Source of the DNA: Streptomyces griseus
GTDB lineage: Bacteria > Bacteroidota > Bacteroidia > Chitinophagales > Chitinophagaceae
Length of the DNA stretch: 9,814 nt
NCBI GenBank assembly: GCA_943323705.2
Contig: CALPIT020000079.1
Coordinates: forward strand, 1-9,814
Direction of reading: 5' to 3'
Part shown: in pieces, positions 1 to 5,878 of the stretch
Layout of the letters: each line of letters begins with the position of its first letter
Position numbering within the stretch: position 1 is the stretch's first letter
Notes under the pieces: model-generated
What the model was told of the DNA's origin: nothing
What the model saw: the letters and a program-made list of their open reading frames with translations, nothing else
Database searches by the model: none
Made by a program: the position numbers and the translations under genes

Positions 1-1
1 C

Positions 2-160
2 ACTACCCTTGTTGGCTTGGAGCTACACACAATTAAGAAAGCAATTTTAAATAGAAACTTTTCTCAGAACAACATTCAAAAATTCGTTGTTGGCGGTTAT
101 GACACATTTTTTATTCCCCCACGATTGAAGCCGTGGGTGAATAAAAAAGAAAAAAAATAA
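2..160 (+). CDS. Possible C-terminal end of an unidentified protein (5' end outside window)
   Basis: One plus-strand frame stays open from the left edge for 52 codons and stops at TAA 158-160. The other two plus frames stop early, within about the first 50 bases. The peptide has a mixed composition (LELHTIKKAILNRNF, then FVVGGYDTFF) and a basic, lysine-rich tail. I do not recognise the family. Its last ~15 codons run through a hairpin repeat (107-148), so the natural end of the gene may have been altered or extended by insertion of that repeat. It converges on atpC. An open frame of this length could arise by chance, so this is tentative. Confidence 0.35.
   Translation, partial: TTLVGLELHTIKKAILNRNFSQNNIQKFVVGGYDTFFIPPRLKPWVNKKEKK
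107..148. repeat. REP-like hairpin A
   Basis: Inverted repeat. TTTTTTATTC (107-116) pairs with GAATAAAAAA (139-148), then there is one C·T mismatch (117/138), then CCCACG (118-123) pairs with CGTGGG (132-137) around an 8-nt loop containing TTGAA. On both strands T's lie on the left and A's on the right, which is the wrong arrangement for an intrinsic terminator. A dispersed palindromic repeat fits better. Hairpin B (178-199) shares its loop sequence and general form. Confidence 0.6.
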
Positions 161-177
161 ACAAGAATTTCCCTATC

Positions 178-199
178 GCCCACCGTTGAAACGGTTGGC
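178..199. repeat. REP-like hairpin B
   Basis: GCC-C-ACCGT (178-186) pairs with ACGGT-T-GGC (191-199) around the loop TGAA, with a single C·T mismatch (181/196). It is followed by TAAAAAA, as hairpin A is followed by an A run. The shared CCCAC..TTGAA..GTKGG pattern suggests two diverged copies of one palindromic family. No REP-associated transposase gene is present in this window. Confidence 0.55.
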
Positions 200-237
200 T
201 AAAAAATACCGACATTGACAGTATAAGGCCAGTGCTG

Positions 238-297
238 AAGAAAATTCATTGTGACTAAAGAAAATTCATTTTGGATGAAGAAACTCAAGTGAAAATA
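238..297. repeat. Degenerate 20-bp tandem repeat, three units
   Basis: Units begin at 238, 258 and 278. The first two share AAGAAAATTCATT (13 bases) and then diverge. The third keeps only AAGAAA and scattered matches. It lies in the gene-free stretch 161-444 together with hairpin B and the palindrome at 325-352. No coding potential is visible in that stretch. Confidence 0.5.
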
Positions 298-324
298 TTT
301 GGCTGTTTCATCTGTGATCACGTA

Positions 325-356
325 ATATTGCGATATTGCAATATCGCAATATCGCC
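325..356. repeat. 28-bp perfect palindrome made of 8-bp units
   Basis: Positions 325-352 equal their own reverse complement, with the centre between 338 and 339. The same bases also read as four consecutive 8-mers fitting ATATYGCR (325, 333, 341, 349; the last ends in C). It lies about 40 bp past the atpC terminator on the minus-strand reading, so it is outside any recognised transcript. It could be a protein-binding site, a cruciform-forming site or a simple repeat. Confidence 0.7.
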
Positions 357-393
357 ACACTAAGGCCACATATAATCAAATCATTATACAAAC

Positions 394-421
394 AAAAAAC
401 CCACAGCATCAGCCATGGGTT
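394..421 (-). terminator. Intrinsic terminator of the atpD-atpC operon
   Basis: Read on the minus strand, AACCCATGGC pairs with GCTGTGGGTT (10 pairs, two of them wobbles) around the loop TGAT, followed at once by a run of six T's. It begins 23 nt past the atpC stop codon, as expected for the end of the operon. Confidence 0.85.
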
Positions 422-444
422 TATCTAAATAAATTTTCGTTTAA

Positions 445-696
445 CTATTTCTCCACCGCACCTTCCACCAAAACAGTTGTATTGTTATTAATCACTTCCA
501 CAAATCCACTTTGAATGGTGTACTGTGACGTACTATTTTTATCTTTCAAAATCTTAAGCGTACCAGATTTTAATGCACTAACCAATGGTGCGTGCTTATC
601 TAAAACTTCAAACAAACCGCTGATGCCTGGCAATTGAACGCCATAGACATCCCCGCTGTATATTTTTTGTTCTGGTGTGAGTATTTCTAGTTTCAT
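445..696 (-). CDS. atpC: ATP synthase F1 subunit epsilon, short form
   Basis: Epsilon subunit of the F1 part of ATP synthase. It sits on the gamma-subunit central stalk and couples rotation to the catalytic head. The 83 residues cover only the N-terminal beta-sandwich domain: MKLEILTPEQKIYSGDV at the start, then the LPGISGLFEVLDKHAPLVSAL region (about residues 22-42) typical of the family. Many epsilon subunits are about 130-140 residues and have a C-terminal two-helix domain that can inhibit ATP hydrolysis; that domain is absent here. Short epsilon subunits are familiar in this phylum, so this is probably not a truncation. The gene lies 107 nt downstream of atpD, and the terminator at 394-421 closes the unit. 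The ATG has no Shine-Dalgarno sequence, as is usual in this phylum. Confidence 0.93.
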   Translation of the reverse strand: MKLEILTPEQKIYSGDVYGVQLPGISGLFEVLDKHAPLVSALKSGTLKILKDKNSTSQYTIQSGFVEVINNNTTVLVEGAVEK

Positions 697-711
697 GCTG
701 TTACGTTTAAA

Positions 712-743
712 GGTTAAATGGTTTAATGGTTTGATGGTTAAAT
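712..743. repeat. Four-unit 8-bp tandem array between atpD and atpC
   Basis: Four consecutive 8-mers fit GGTTWRAT (712, 720, 728, 736). The opposite side of the same gap carries TTAAAC at 773, 781 and 795, which is the same motif in inverted orientation. The transcript spanning the gap could therefore fold into a loose stem between the two genes. No terminator-like structure is visible here. Confidence 0.6.
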
Positions 744-803
744 ATTGAAGCTAGTTAGAGTCGGAACAACCGTTAAACCCTTAAACCAGCAACATTAAAC
801 CTA

Positions 804-2309
804 CTAAGCATTTGCCGCCGCCATCAATTTCTTACCTTTTTCAATAGCATCTTCCAATGTACCTACAAGGTTGAAAGCTGCTTCAGGATATTCATCCACT
901 TCACCATCCATAATGGCATTGAAACCACGGATAGTATCTTCAATTGGAACCAACACCCCTTTCAAACCAGTGAACTGTTCTGCTACGAAGAATGGCTGAC
1001 TCAAGAAACGTTGTACCTTACGAGCTCTTGATACAACTAGTTTATCTTCATCACTCAATTCATCCAAACCAAGGATAGCGATGATATCTTGTAATTCTTT
1101 ATAGCGTTGTAAAATCAATTTCACTTTGTTGGCAGTGTTGTAATGTTCTTCGCCCACAATTAAAGGAGTCAAAATTCTTGAAGTAGAATCCAAAGGATCT
1201 ACCGCAGGATAGATACCCAAATCTGCAATCTTACGACTCAATACCGTAGTAGCATCCAAGTGAGCGAAAGTAGTTGCAGGAGCTGGATCGGTCAAATCAT
1301 CCGCTGGTACGTAAACCGCCTGTACCGAGGTGATAGAACCATTTTTAGTTGAAGTGATACGCTCTTGCATCAATCCCATCTCTGTTGCCAATGTTGGTTG
1401 ATAACCTACCGCACTTGGCATACGACCTAACAACGCCGATACCTCAGAACCTGCCTGAGTGAAACGGAAGATATTGTCTACGAAGAAAAGAATGTCTTTA
1501 CCTTGACCATCGCCTTCACCATCACGGAAATATTCTGCTAAAGTCAAACCGCTTAACGCCACACGAGCACGAGCCCCAGGAGGTTCATTCATCTGACCGA
1601 AAACGAATGTTGCTTTTGATTCTTTCAAACCTTCCATATTTACTGAACTCAAATCCCATCCACCTTCTTCCATACTGTGTTTGAATGCATCACCATAGTT
1701 CATAATACCTGCTTCGATCATCTCTCTCATCAAATCATTTCCTTCACGAGTTCTCTCACCTACACCAGCAAATACAGATAAACCACTGTAAGCTTTTGCG
1801 ATGTTATTGATTAACTCTTGAATCAAAACTGTTTTACCCACACCGGCACCACCGAACAAACCAATTTTACCACCTTTTGCATATGGCTCAATCAAATCGA
1901 TTACTTTGATACCAGTATATAAAATTTCAGAAGCTGTACTTAAATTTTCGAATAATGGTGGCTTTGCGTGAATAGCACGACCGCCAACTTTACTTACTTG
2001 AGGCAACCCATCAATAGCATCTCCTGTTACATTGAACAAGCGACCTTTGATGCCTTCGCCGATTGGCATAGTGATTGGTCTTCCGGTATCAACAACAACT
2101 GTTCCGCGAACCAGACCTTCAGTTCCATCCATCGCAATGGTACGAACACTGTCTTCTCCAAGATGCTGCTGTACTTCTAGTACCAACGTATCTCCGTTTT
2201 CACGCTTTAACTCAAGCGCATTCATAATCTCGGGTAATTTTGAGTCTTTATCAAACCGTACGTCTACTACCGCACCGATTACTGATTTTACTTTACCTGT
2301 ATTGGCCAT
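804..2309 (-). CDS. atpD: ATP synthase F1 subunit beta
   Basis: Catalytic beta subunit of F1F0 ATP synthase (501 residues, full length), which makes ATP from ADP and phosphate on the cytoplasmic side of the inner membrane. Visible motifs: an N-terminal beta-barrel domain from about residue 5; P-loop GGAGVGKT (153-160); GERTREG (184-190) with the catalytic glutamate E185; Walker B region ILFFVDN (273-279); the PSAVGYQPTLATEMG region (308-322); and DELSDED (416-422), the counterpart of DELSEED that contacts the gamma subunit. Compared with E. coli there is an insertion of roughly 27 residues before FGQMNEPPG (about 205-232), as I recall for Bacteroidota beta subunits. The ATG at 2309 gives the usual MANTGKV start. 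It is transcribed with atpC; the genes for the other subunits are not in this window. Confidence 0.98.
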   Translation of the reverse strand: MANTGKVKSVIGAVVDVRFDKDSKLPEIMNALELKRENGDTLVLEVQQHLGEDSVRTIAMDGTEGLVRGTVVVDTGRPITMPIGEGIKGRLFNVTGDAIDGLPQVSKVGGRAIHAKPPLFENLSTASEILYTGIKVIDLIEPYAKGGKIGLFGGAGVGKTVLIQELINNIAKAYSGLSVFAGVGERTREGNDLMREMIEAGIMNYGDAFKHSMEEGGWDLSSVNMEGLKESKATFVFGQMNEPPGARARVALSGLTLAEYFRDGEGDGQGKDILFFVDNIFRFTQAGSEVSALLGRMPSAVGYQPTLATEMGLMQERITSTKNGSITSVQAVYVPADDLTDPAPATTFAHLDATTVLSRKIADLGIYPAVDPLDSTSRILTPLIVGEEHYNTANKVKLILQRYKELQDIIAILGLDELSDEDKLVVSRARKVQRFLSQPFFVAEQFTGLKGVLVPIEDTIRGFNAIMDGEVDEYPEAAFNLVGTLEDAIEKGKKLMAAANA

Positions 2310-2345
2310 AAAATATATTTAATATTTAGGTTTCTATTTTGGGCG

Positions 2346-2353
2346 CAAAGGTA
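2346..2353 (-). promoter_or_regulatory. Promoter -7 element for atpD-atpC
   Basis: On the minus strand this reads TACCTTTG, a perfect match to the Bacteroidota -7 consensus TAnnTTTG, 36 nt upstream of the atpD ATG. A TTG at the -33 position is not clear; TTC is the nearest. The expected transcript start is around 2340, giving a leader of about 30 nt. Confidence 0.7.
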
Positions 2354-2404
2354 AGGGAAGGTGCTTAGATTATGAAGTTGAAAAAGGGATTTTTTTTGGT
2401 TAAA

Positions 2405-2443
2405 TGAGGAAAAAGTAAAAAATAAAAAGTAAAAAGTAAAAAA
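2405..2443. repeat. A-rich AGTAAAAA-type short repeat
   Basis: A low-complexity run in which TAAAAAGT-like units repeat with a period of about 7-8 bp. It lies upstream of the atpD promoter and beside the arrays at 2455-2548. The lysine/phenylalanine-rich open frames it creates are not genes. Confidence 0.55.
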
Positions 2444-2454
2444 GGGGTTGTTTT

Positions 2455-2548
2455 GTTCAAAAGGTTTCAATGTTTAAAATGTTCAAAATGTTAATTTTCG
2501 AAGGAACCAACCCTATTGAACTTTTTGAACTTATTGAACCTTTGAAAC
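2455..2548. repeat. Two opposed 9-bp tandem arrays (inverted pair)
   Basis: The left arm (2455-2490) has four 9-bp units around TTCAAAATG. The right arm (2515-2548) has four units around ATTGAACTT, with TTGAAC at 2516, 2525 and 2534 and a variant TTGAAA at 2542. The arms are roughly reverse complements, so the 3' region of the EamA-gene transcript could form a long imperfect stem. No conventional terminator is seen after that gene, so this structure may stand in for one. Confidence 0.6.
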
Positions 2549-2557
2549 TGCCCATTG

Positions 2558-3439
2558 CTAAGAAATCCCCCTCCTCCTATTAGCAATATAAACTCCCACC
2601 AGAATCACACATAGGCTTAAAACCTGCATCCATCCTGTCTTTTCATGGTATATAACACCCCAAAATATGGCGACAAAAGGTATTCCGTAGGTCACCATGG
2701 AAGAAAATACAGCTCCGGCTTTTTTTATCAATACATAAAATAAAATATTGGCAATTGAAGTCCCCAAAGCACCCAAAAGAACCGAAAAACCTGATGCAAC
2801 CAAAACTTCACGGCTTGTGAAATCCAGCGAGAAATAACCAAAAAAGTACAAACACAACAGTGCCGGAATGGCGTTCAGACATAAAGCAACCGAAACGATT
2901 TGCAGAGATGGAATCTCTTTTAAATACTTAAATACCAAATTCACATTCAACCCATAGAAAATAGTTGCTAGAATAATCAAACTGATCAAAAATAAGTTGC
3001 TATTGAGCATGGCATTAGGCTGACTAAAAAACAACAACACACAACCGCTGAATGCCACAAAAACACCTATAACCTTTTGTTTGGAAGCTTTGTTATTGAA
3101 AAACAAGGCGCCTGTTATGATTACAAAAACCGGAGTCAATGAGTTCAATGCACCTGCCATTGAACTGTCTATTCCTTGTTCAGCAATACAAAATAAATAG
3201 GCTGGTAAGAGACTGCCTAAAGTTCCCGATAAAAATACAGGCAACAGCTTGTTGGCAGGAATCAACTTTATACTTTTTATTGCCAACGGCAACAATACCA
3301 ATCCAGATGCCACTATCCTCAAGGATGCCACTTGAAACGCATTTAATCCCTCCAAACCCTCTTTCATCAAAATAAAACTACTACCCCAAATGAATGAAAG
3401 CCCAATAAACAAAAACCATTTCAATACATTTCCATTCAT
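2558..3439 (-). CDS. EamA/DMT-family membrane transporter
   Basis: Inner-membrane protein of the drug/metabolite transporter superfamily (293 residues, the usual size). The hydrophobic pattern fits ten membrane helices in two EamA repeats, about residues 8-135 and 147-288. The first repeat starts with FIWGSSFILMKEGLEGLNAF and LRIVASGLVLLPLA; the second ends with VILVGVYIANRRRG and a short basic tail. Members export amino acids, metabolites or drugs, or are uncharacterised; the substrate cannot be read from the sequence. The ATG at 3439 gives a sensible N-terminus (MNGNVLKWFLFIGLSFIWG). It diverges from mscL across a 110-bp gap. A weak -7-like CAACTTTG lies at 3462-3469 on the minus strand, without a convincing -33 partner. 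Confidence 0.9.
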   Translation of the reverse strand: MNGNVLKWFLFIGLSFIWGSSFILMKEGLEGLNAFQVASLRIVASGLVLLPLAIKSIKLIPANKLLPVFLSGTLGSLLPAYLFCIAEQGIDSSMAGALNSLTPVFVIITGALFFNNKASKQKVIGVFVAFSGCVLLFFSQPNAMLNSNLFLISLIILATIFYGLNVNLVFKYLKEIPSLQIVSVALCLNAIPALLCLYFFGYFSLDFTSREVLVASGFSVLLGALGTSIANILFYVLIKKAGAVFSSMVTYGIPFVAIFWGVIYHEKTGWMQVLSLCVILVGVYIANRRRGIS

Positions 3440-3505
3440 TATCCTATATATTAATGATTTACAAAGTTGGGCAAATTGTAAGAAAAGGATATATTTATTT
3501 TATTA

Positions 3506-3537
3506 TTGTTCTTCTTAGCTTACCATTTTTAACTTTT
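3506..3537 (+). promoter_or_regulatory. Candidate promoter for mscL and the DUF3078 gene
   Basis: TTG (3506-3508), a 21-nt spacer, then TAACTTTT (3530-3537), which matches TAnnTTTG at all but the last base. The transcript would start close to 3543, leaving a leader of only several bases before the mscL ATG at 3550. That position also argues against translation of the longer upstream frame from 3454. Confidence 0.4.
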
Positions 3538-3549
3538 AAATTTCTAAAC

Positions 3550-3918
3550 ATGAGTTTTATTAAAGAATTCAAATCATTTGCCATGAAAGGCAATATCGTA
3601 GACCTCGCCGTTGCCGTAATCATTGGCGGCGCTTTTGGCAATATCGTTTCATCGCTTGTAGATGATATGATTACGCCGCTTTTATTATCTCCTGCATTAA
3701 AAGCTGCTAATGTTCACGAAATCGCTAACCTAACCTGGGGTGAAATAAAATATGGTAATTTCCTTTCTTCTGTTATCAAATTCATTATGGTGGCGCTGGT
3801 ACTTTTTTCATTAATTAAAACCATGAATGCTTTCAAGAAAAAAGAAGAAGAAGCTCCAGCGGGCCCATCTACTACCGACCAATTATTAACCGAAATCAGA
3901 GACGCTTTAAAAAAATAA
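3550..3918 (+). CDS. mscL: Large-conductance mechanosensitive channel MscL
   Basis: Inner-membrane pentameric channel that opens under high membrane tension and lets solutes escape during hypo-osmotic shock. With the start at 3550 the protein has 122 residues, slightly shorter than E. coli MscL (136), mainly in the periplasmic loop. Visible parts: the N-terminal amphipathic helix MSFIKEFKSFAMKGN; TM1 DLAVAVIIGGAFGNIVSSLV, whose small-residue face lines the gate; loop; TM2 around SVIKFIMVALVLFSLIKTM; a KKKEEE charged cluster; and the C-terminal cytoplasmic helix LLTEIRDALKK. The frame is open back to an ATG at 3454, but those 32 extra residues form a spurious hydrophobic leader, whereas MSFIKEF matches the family start. 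The DUF3078 gene starts 2 nt after its stop, so the two are probably co-transcribed and translationally coupled. Confidence 0.96.
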   Translation: MSFIKEFKSFAMKGNIVDLAVAVIIGGAFGNIVSSLVDDMITPLLLSPALKAANVHEIANLTWGEIKYGNFLSSVIKFIMVALVLFSLIKTMNAFKKKEEEAPAGPSTTDQLLTEIRDALKK

Positions 3919-3920
3919 AT

Positions 3921-4877
3921 ATGAAAAAGAATCTTTTGCTATTTGTTTCAATATTGACCATCAATGTTGGTTTTTCTCAAGATGCTACTGTTGTAGATCT
4001 GAAAAAAGAATCTGAAAAAACGATTAAAAAAGATCCGAAAGACACGCTTCAATTAACTTGGAAAAAAGGTGGCACTTTTAATCTGAATGTCAATCAAGGA
4101 TCTCTAAATAACTGGTCGGCAGGTGGAGATAAATTTTCTTTTTCTCTCAACTCCTATTTGAATCTTTATTCATTTTATAAAAAAGACAAAAACTCCTGGG
4201 ATAATGTCTTAGACCTGGCCTATGGCATTGTTCAAACAACTAGTTTGGGTAGAAGAAAATCCAGCGATAGAATAGACTTGACCTCCAAGTACGGATATGC
4301 TTTAAACAAACACTGGAATTTATCTACTTTGTTCAACCTACGTTCACAATTTGCCAATGGTTTTAGTTATGAAAAAGATGCTGCTGGAAACGACATCCGA
4401 ACCTTAACTTCAAAAACATTTGCACCGGCTTATGTTTTATTGTCTCAGGGTCTAGACTATAAACCTGCAAGCAACTTCTCTCTATTTATTTCGCCGATTT
4501 CAGGAAGATGGGTTTTTGTTTCCGATACTAGCATAGGTAGCCTTTATGGATTAGAGCCTGGAAAAAAAATAAAATCAGAATTAGGCGCTTTCGTGTCCGC
4601 TAATTATACTGCAAAAATCGGCAAGAATTTTACTTATAAAACTAAGCTTGACCTTTTCTCCAATTACAAACAAAATCCTCAGAATGTGGATGTATTCTGG
4701 ACCAATGTCATCACTGCAAAAATTACGAAATACATCAATTTTAGCTTCAATGTGGATATGATTTACGACGACGATACTCAAAATGTAGAACCGGAAAAAG
4801 GCCCAGCACCACAATGGCTGCAGTTAATGGGAATTGGCTTTGCCTATAATTTCGGCACGGCTGCAAAAGCCAAATAA
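3921..4877 (+). CDS. DUF3078 family secreted/outer-membrane protein
   Basis: 318 residues with a signal peptide (MKKNLLLFVSILTINVGFSQ, likely cut after Q20), so it is exported. After a short charged linker comes the family hallmark: W47 with KKGG, then LNVNQGSLNNWSAGGD (about 55-70) and FSFSLNSYLNL. The rest is alternating hydrophobic/aromatic beta-strand sequence (SWDNVLDLAYGIVQT, HWNLSTLFNLRSQFANGF, FTYKTKLDLFSNYK), ending in FAYNF and a basic tail. This fits an outer-membrane beta-barrel. DUF3078 proteins are widespread in Bacteroidota and their function is unknown to me. The gene starts 2 nt after mscL, suggesting shared expression, though that does not show shared function. A strong terminator follows its stop. 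Confidence 0.88.
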   Translation: MKKNLLLFVSILTINVGFSQDATVVDLKKESEKTIKKDPKDTLQLTWKKGGTFNLNVNQGSLNNWSAGGDKFSFSLNSYLNLYSFYKKDKNSWDNVLDLAYGIVQTTSLGRRKSSDRIDLTSKYGYALNKHWNLSTLFNLRSQFANGFSYEKDAAGNDIRTLTSKTFAPAYVLLSQGLDYKPASNFSLFISPISGRWVFVSDTSIGSLYGLEPGKKIKSELGAFVSANYTAKIGKNFTYKTKLDLFSNYKQNPQNVDVFWTNVITAKITKYINFSFNVDMIYDDDTQNVEPEKGPAPQWLQLMGIGFAYNFGTAAKAK

Positions 4878-4900
4878 ACGTGGATAATTTTATATTTTTC

Positions 4901-4938
4901 GAACCCCGAAGTCTTTAACTTTGGGGTTCTTATTTTTT
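4901..4938 (+). terminator. Intrinsic terminator after the mscL-DUF3078 unit
   Basis: GAACCCCGAAGT (4901-4912) pairs with ACTTTGGGGTTC (4918-4929) over 12 pairs (one G·T) with the 5-nt loop CTTTA, followed by TTATTTTTT. It begins 23 nt past the DUF3078 stop, and scpA starts only 14 nt after its T run. Confidence 0.88.
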
Positions 4939-4952
4939 AAAAAAATATCACT

Positions 4953-5756
4953 TTGAGCACAAACGCCACTTACCAAATTAAACTCGACCAATTTGAAGGT
5001 CCGTTTGATTTATTATTGTTTTTCATTGAACGAGATGAACTGGACATTTACAATATTCCCATTACCATCATCACGAACGATTTTTTATCTCATATTCATG
5101 ATACCGAAAAGTTAAACATAGAACTGAGTAGCGAATTCATTTTATTCATCAGCACTTTGATGCGTATCAAAGCCAAGATGTTATTGCCGAGAAAAGAATT
5201 GGATGCCGATGGTAATGAAATTGATCCAAGAATGGAATTGGTTGACAAGATTCTGGAATACAAGAAATTCAAAGAAGCTTCAATCAAACTGGCTGAAATG
5301 GAAGCTGTGAGAATGATGATGATTAAAAGAGGAAACGTTCAGAAAGAATTGTCTCAAATTGGTGAAGAAGCTGGCGAAGGCACTGAAATACAAGCGGTCA
5401 CTATGTTTAAGCTGATGAAAGCTTTTGAAAAAGTAATTCAACGCATTCAGCAAAAAAACAACAAACCAGTTCATACTGTTGTTCAGTATAATTACACGAT
5501 GGAAGAATGTCGTGATTACATGCTCGACTTGGCTACCAAAGAAAAGACATTGTCTTTCGAAAGAATTTTTGAAGTCTGCGACAACCGCATTCATGCCATC
5601 TTCTTGTTTTTAAATATGCTTGAATTGGTGCAAATGAAATACATGCAAATTCTAATCGGGGAAGGAAGAAATAATTTCATCGTGGAGTATAATGAAAATA
5701 GAGAAGAGGAAGTGAATAATCAGTTGACGGATGAGGATTTTCAGCATTTGAATTAA
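4953..5756 (+). CDS. scpA: Segregation and condensation protein A (ScpA kleisin)
   Basis: Kleisin subunit that bridges the two heads of the SMC dimer and, with ScpB, forms the bacterial condensin that compacts and separates chromosomes. The 267 residues match the family's usual length. Visible parts: the signature FEGPFDLLLF (14-23) in the N-terminal helical domain that binds the SMC neck; RIKAKMLLPR (71-80); a charged, partly coiled middle; and a C-terminal winged-helix region, FLFLNMLELVQMKYMQILIGE. The start must be TTG (4953-4955): a stop lies in frame at 4938-4940 and the first in-frame ATG is about 70 codons inside, past the signature. scpB and smc are not in this window. No good promoter is visible between the terminator at 4901-4938 and the start. 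Confidence 0.95.
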   Translation: MSTNATYQIKLDQFEGPFDLLLFFIERDELDIYNIPITIITNDFLSHIHDTEKLNIELSSEFILFISTLMRIKAKMLLPRKELDADGNEIDPRMELVDKILEYKKFKEASIKLAEMEAVRMMMIKRGNVQKELSQIGEEAGEGTEIQAVTMFKLMKAFEKVIQRIQQKNNKPVHTVVQYNYTMEECRDYMLDLATKEKTLSFERIFEVCDNRIHAIFLFLNMLELVQMKYMQILIGEGRNNFIVEYNENREEEVNNQLTDEDFQHLN

Positions 5757-5759
5757 ACA

Positions 5760-5840
5760 CCCCCTCAATCCCCCAAGGGGGAAGCTGCCAATGTTGGTCT
5801 TATGACCAACATAAAAAAGTCAGCCACGAATTCACGAATT
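5760..5840. repeat. Cluster of small palindromes and repeats downstream of scpA
   Basis: Three elements lie in a row. CCCCCAAGGGGG (5770-5781) sits within a C-rich stretch of a kind I have seen repeatedly between Bacteroidota genes. A perfect 9-bp hairpin follows, ATGTTGGTC (5791-5799) with GACCAACAT (5804-5812) and a 4-nt loop; it is followed by A's rather than T's, so it is not a classical terminator for scpA. CACGAATT is then repeated twice in tandem (5825-5840). None has coding potential. Confidence 0.5.
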
Positions 5841-5843
5841 ATT

Positions 5844-5877
5844 AAAAAAGTCTAGCGATGTTGCGAGACTTTTTTTT
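5844..5877. terminator. Bidirectional intrinsic terminator between scpA and tRNA-Val
   Basis: AAAAAAGTCT (5844-5853) pairs perfectly with AGACTTTTTT (5866-5875) around a 12-nt loop. Two further G-C pairs are possible inside after one mismatch. With A's on one side and T's on the other it reads as a terminator on both strands. It lies 87 nt past scpA on the plus strand and directly after the 3' end of tRNA-Val on the minus strand. Confidence 0.85.
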
Positions 5878-5878
5878 G

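Noticed and set aside
107..148. Hairpin A as a terminator for the left-edge frame or atpC
   Set aside because: The T run lies on the 5' side and the A run on the 3' side on both strands, and a proper atpC terminator already exists at 394-421.
325..356. CRISPR-like repeats
   Set aside because: The repeat units are 8 bp and contiguous, with no spacers and no cas genes nearby.
1968..2322. Two plus-strand open frames opposite the 5' part of atpD
   Set aside because: They are antisense shadows of a highly conserved gene and do not resemble any protein family.
2288..2470. 60-residue minus-strand frame overlapping the atpD start
   Set aside because: Low-complexity Phe/Lys-rich product of the A-rich repeat region; it covers the atpD promoter and overlaps its start in another frame.
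3454..3549. A longer mscL start giving 32 additional N-terminal residues
   Set aside because: The extension is a hydrophobic leader absent from MscL proteins; MSFIKEF at 3550 matches the family start, and the candidate promoter lies inside the extension.
5096..5594. Minus-strand frames inside scpA
   Set aside because: Shadows of the scpA coding sequence with no recognisable features and no promoter.
5791..5812. Hairpin as the scpA terminator
   Set aside because: It is perfect in pairing but followed by A's on the plus strand; the hairpin at 5844-5877 has the required T run.
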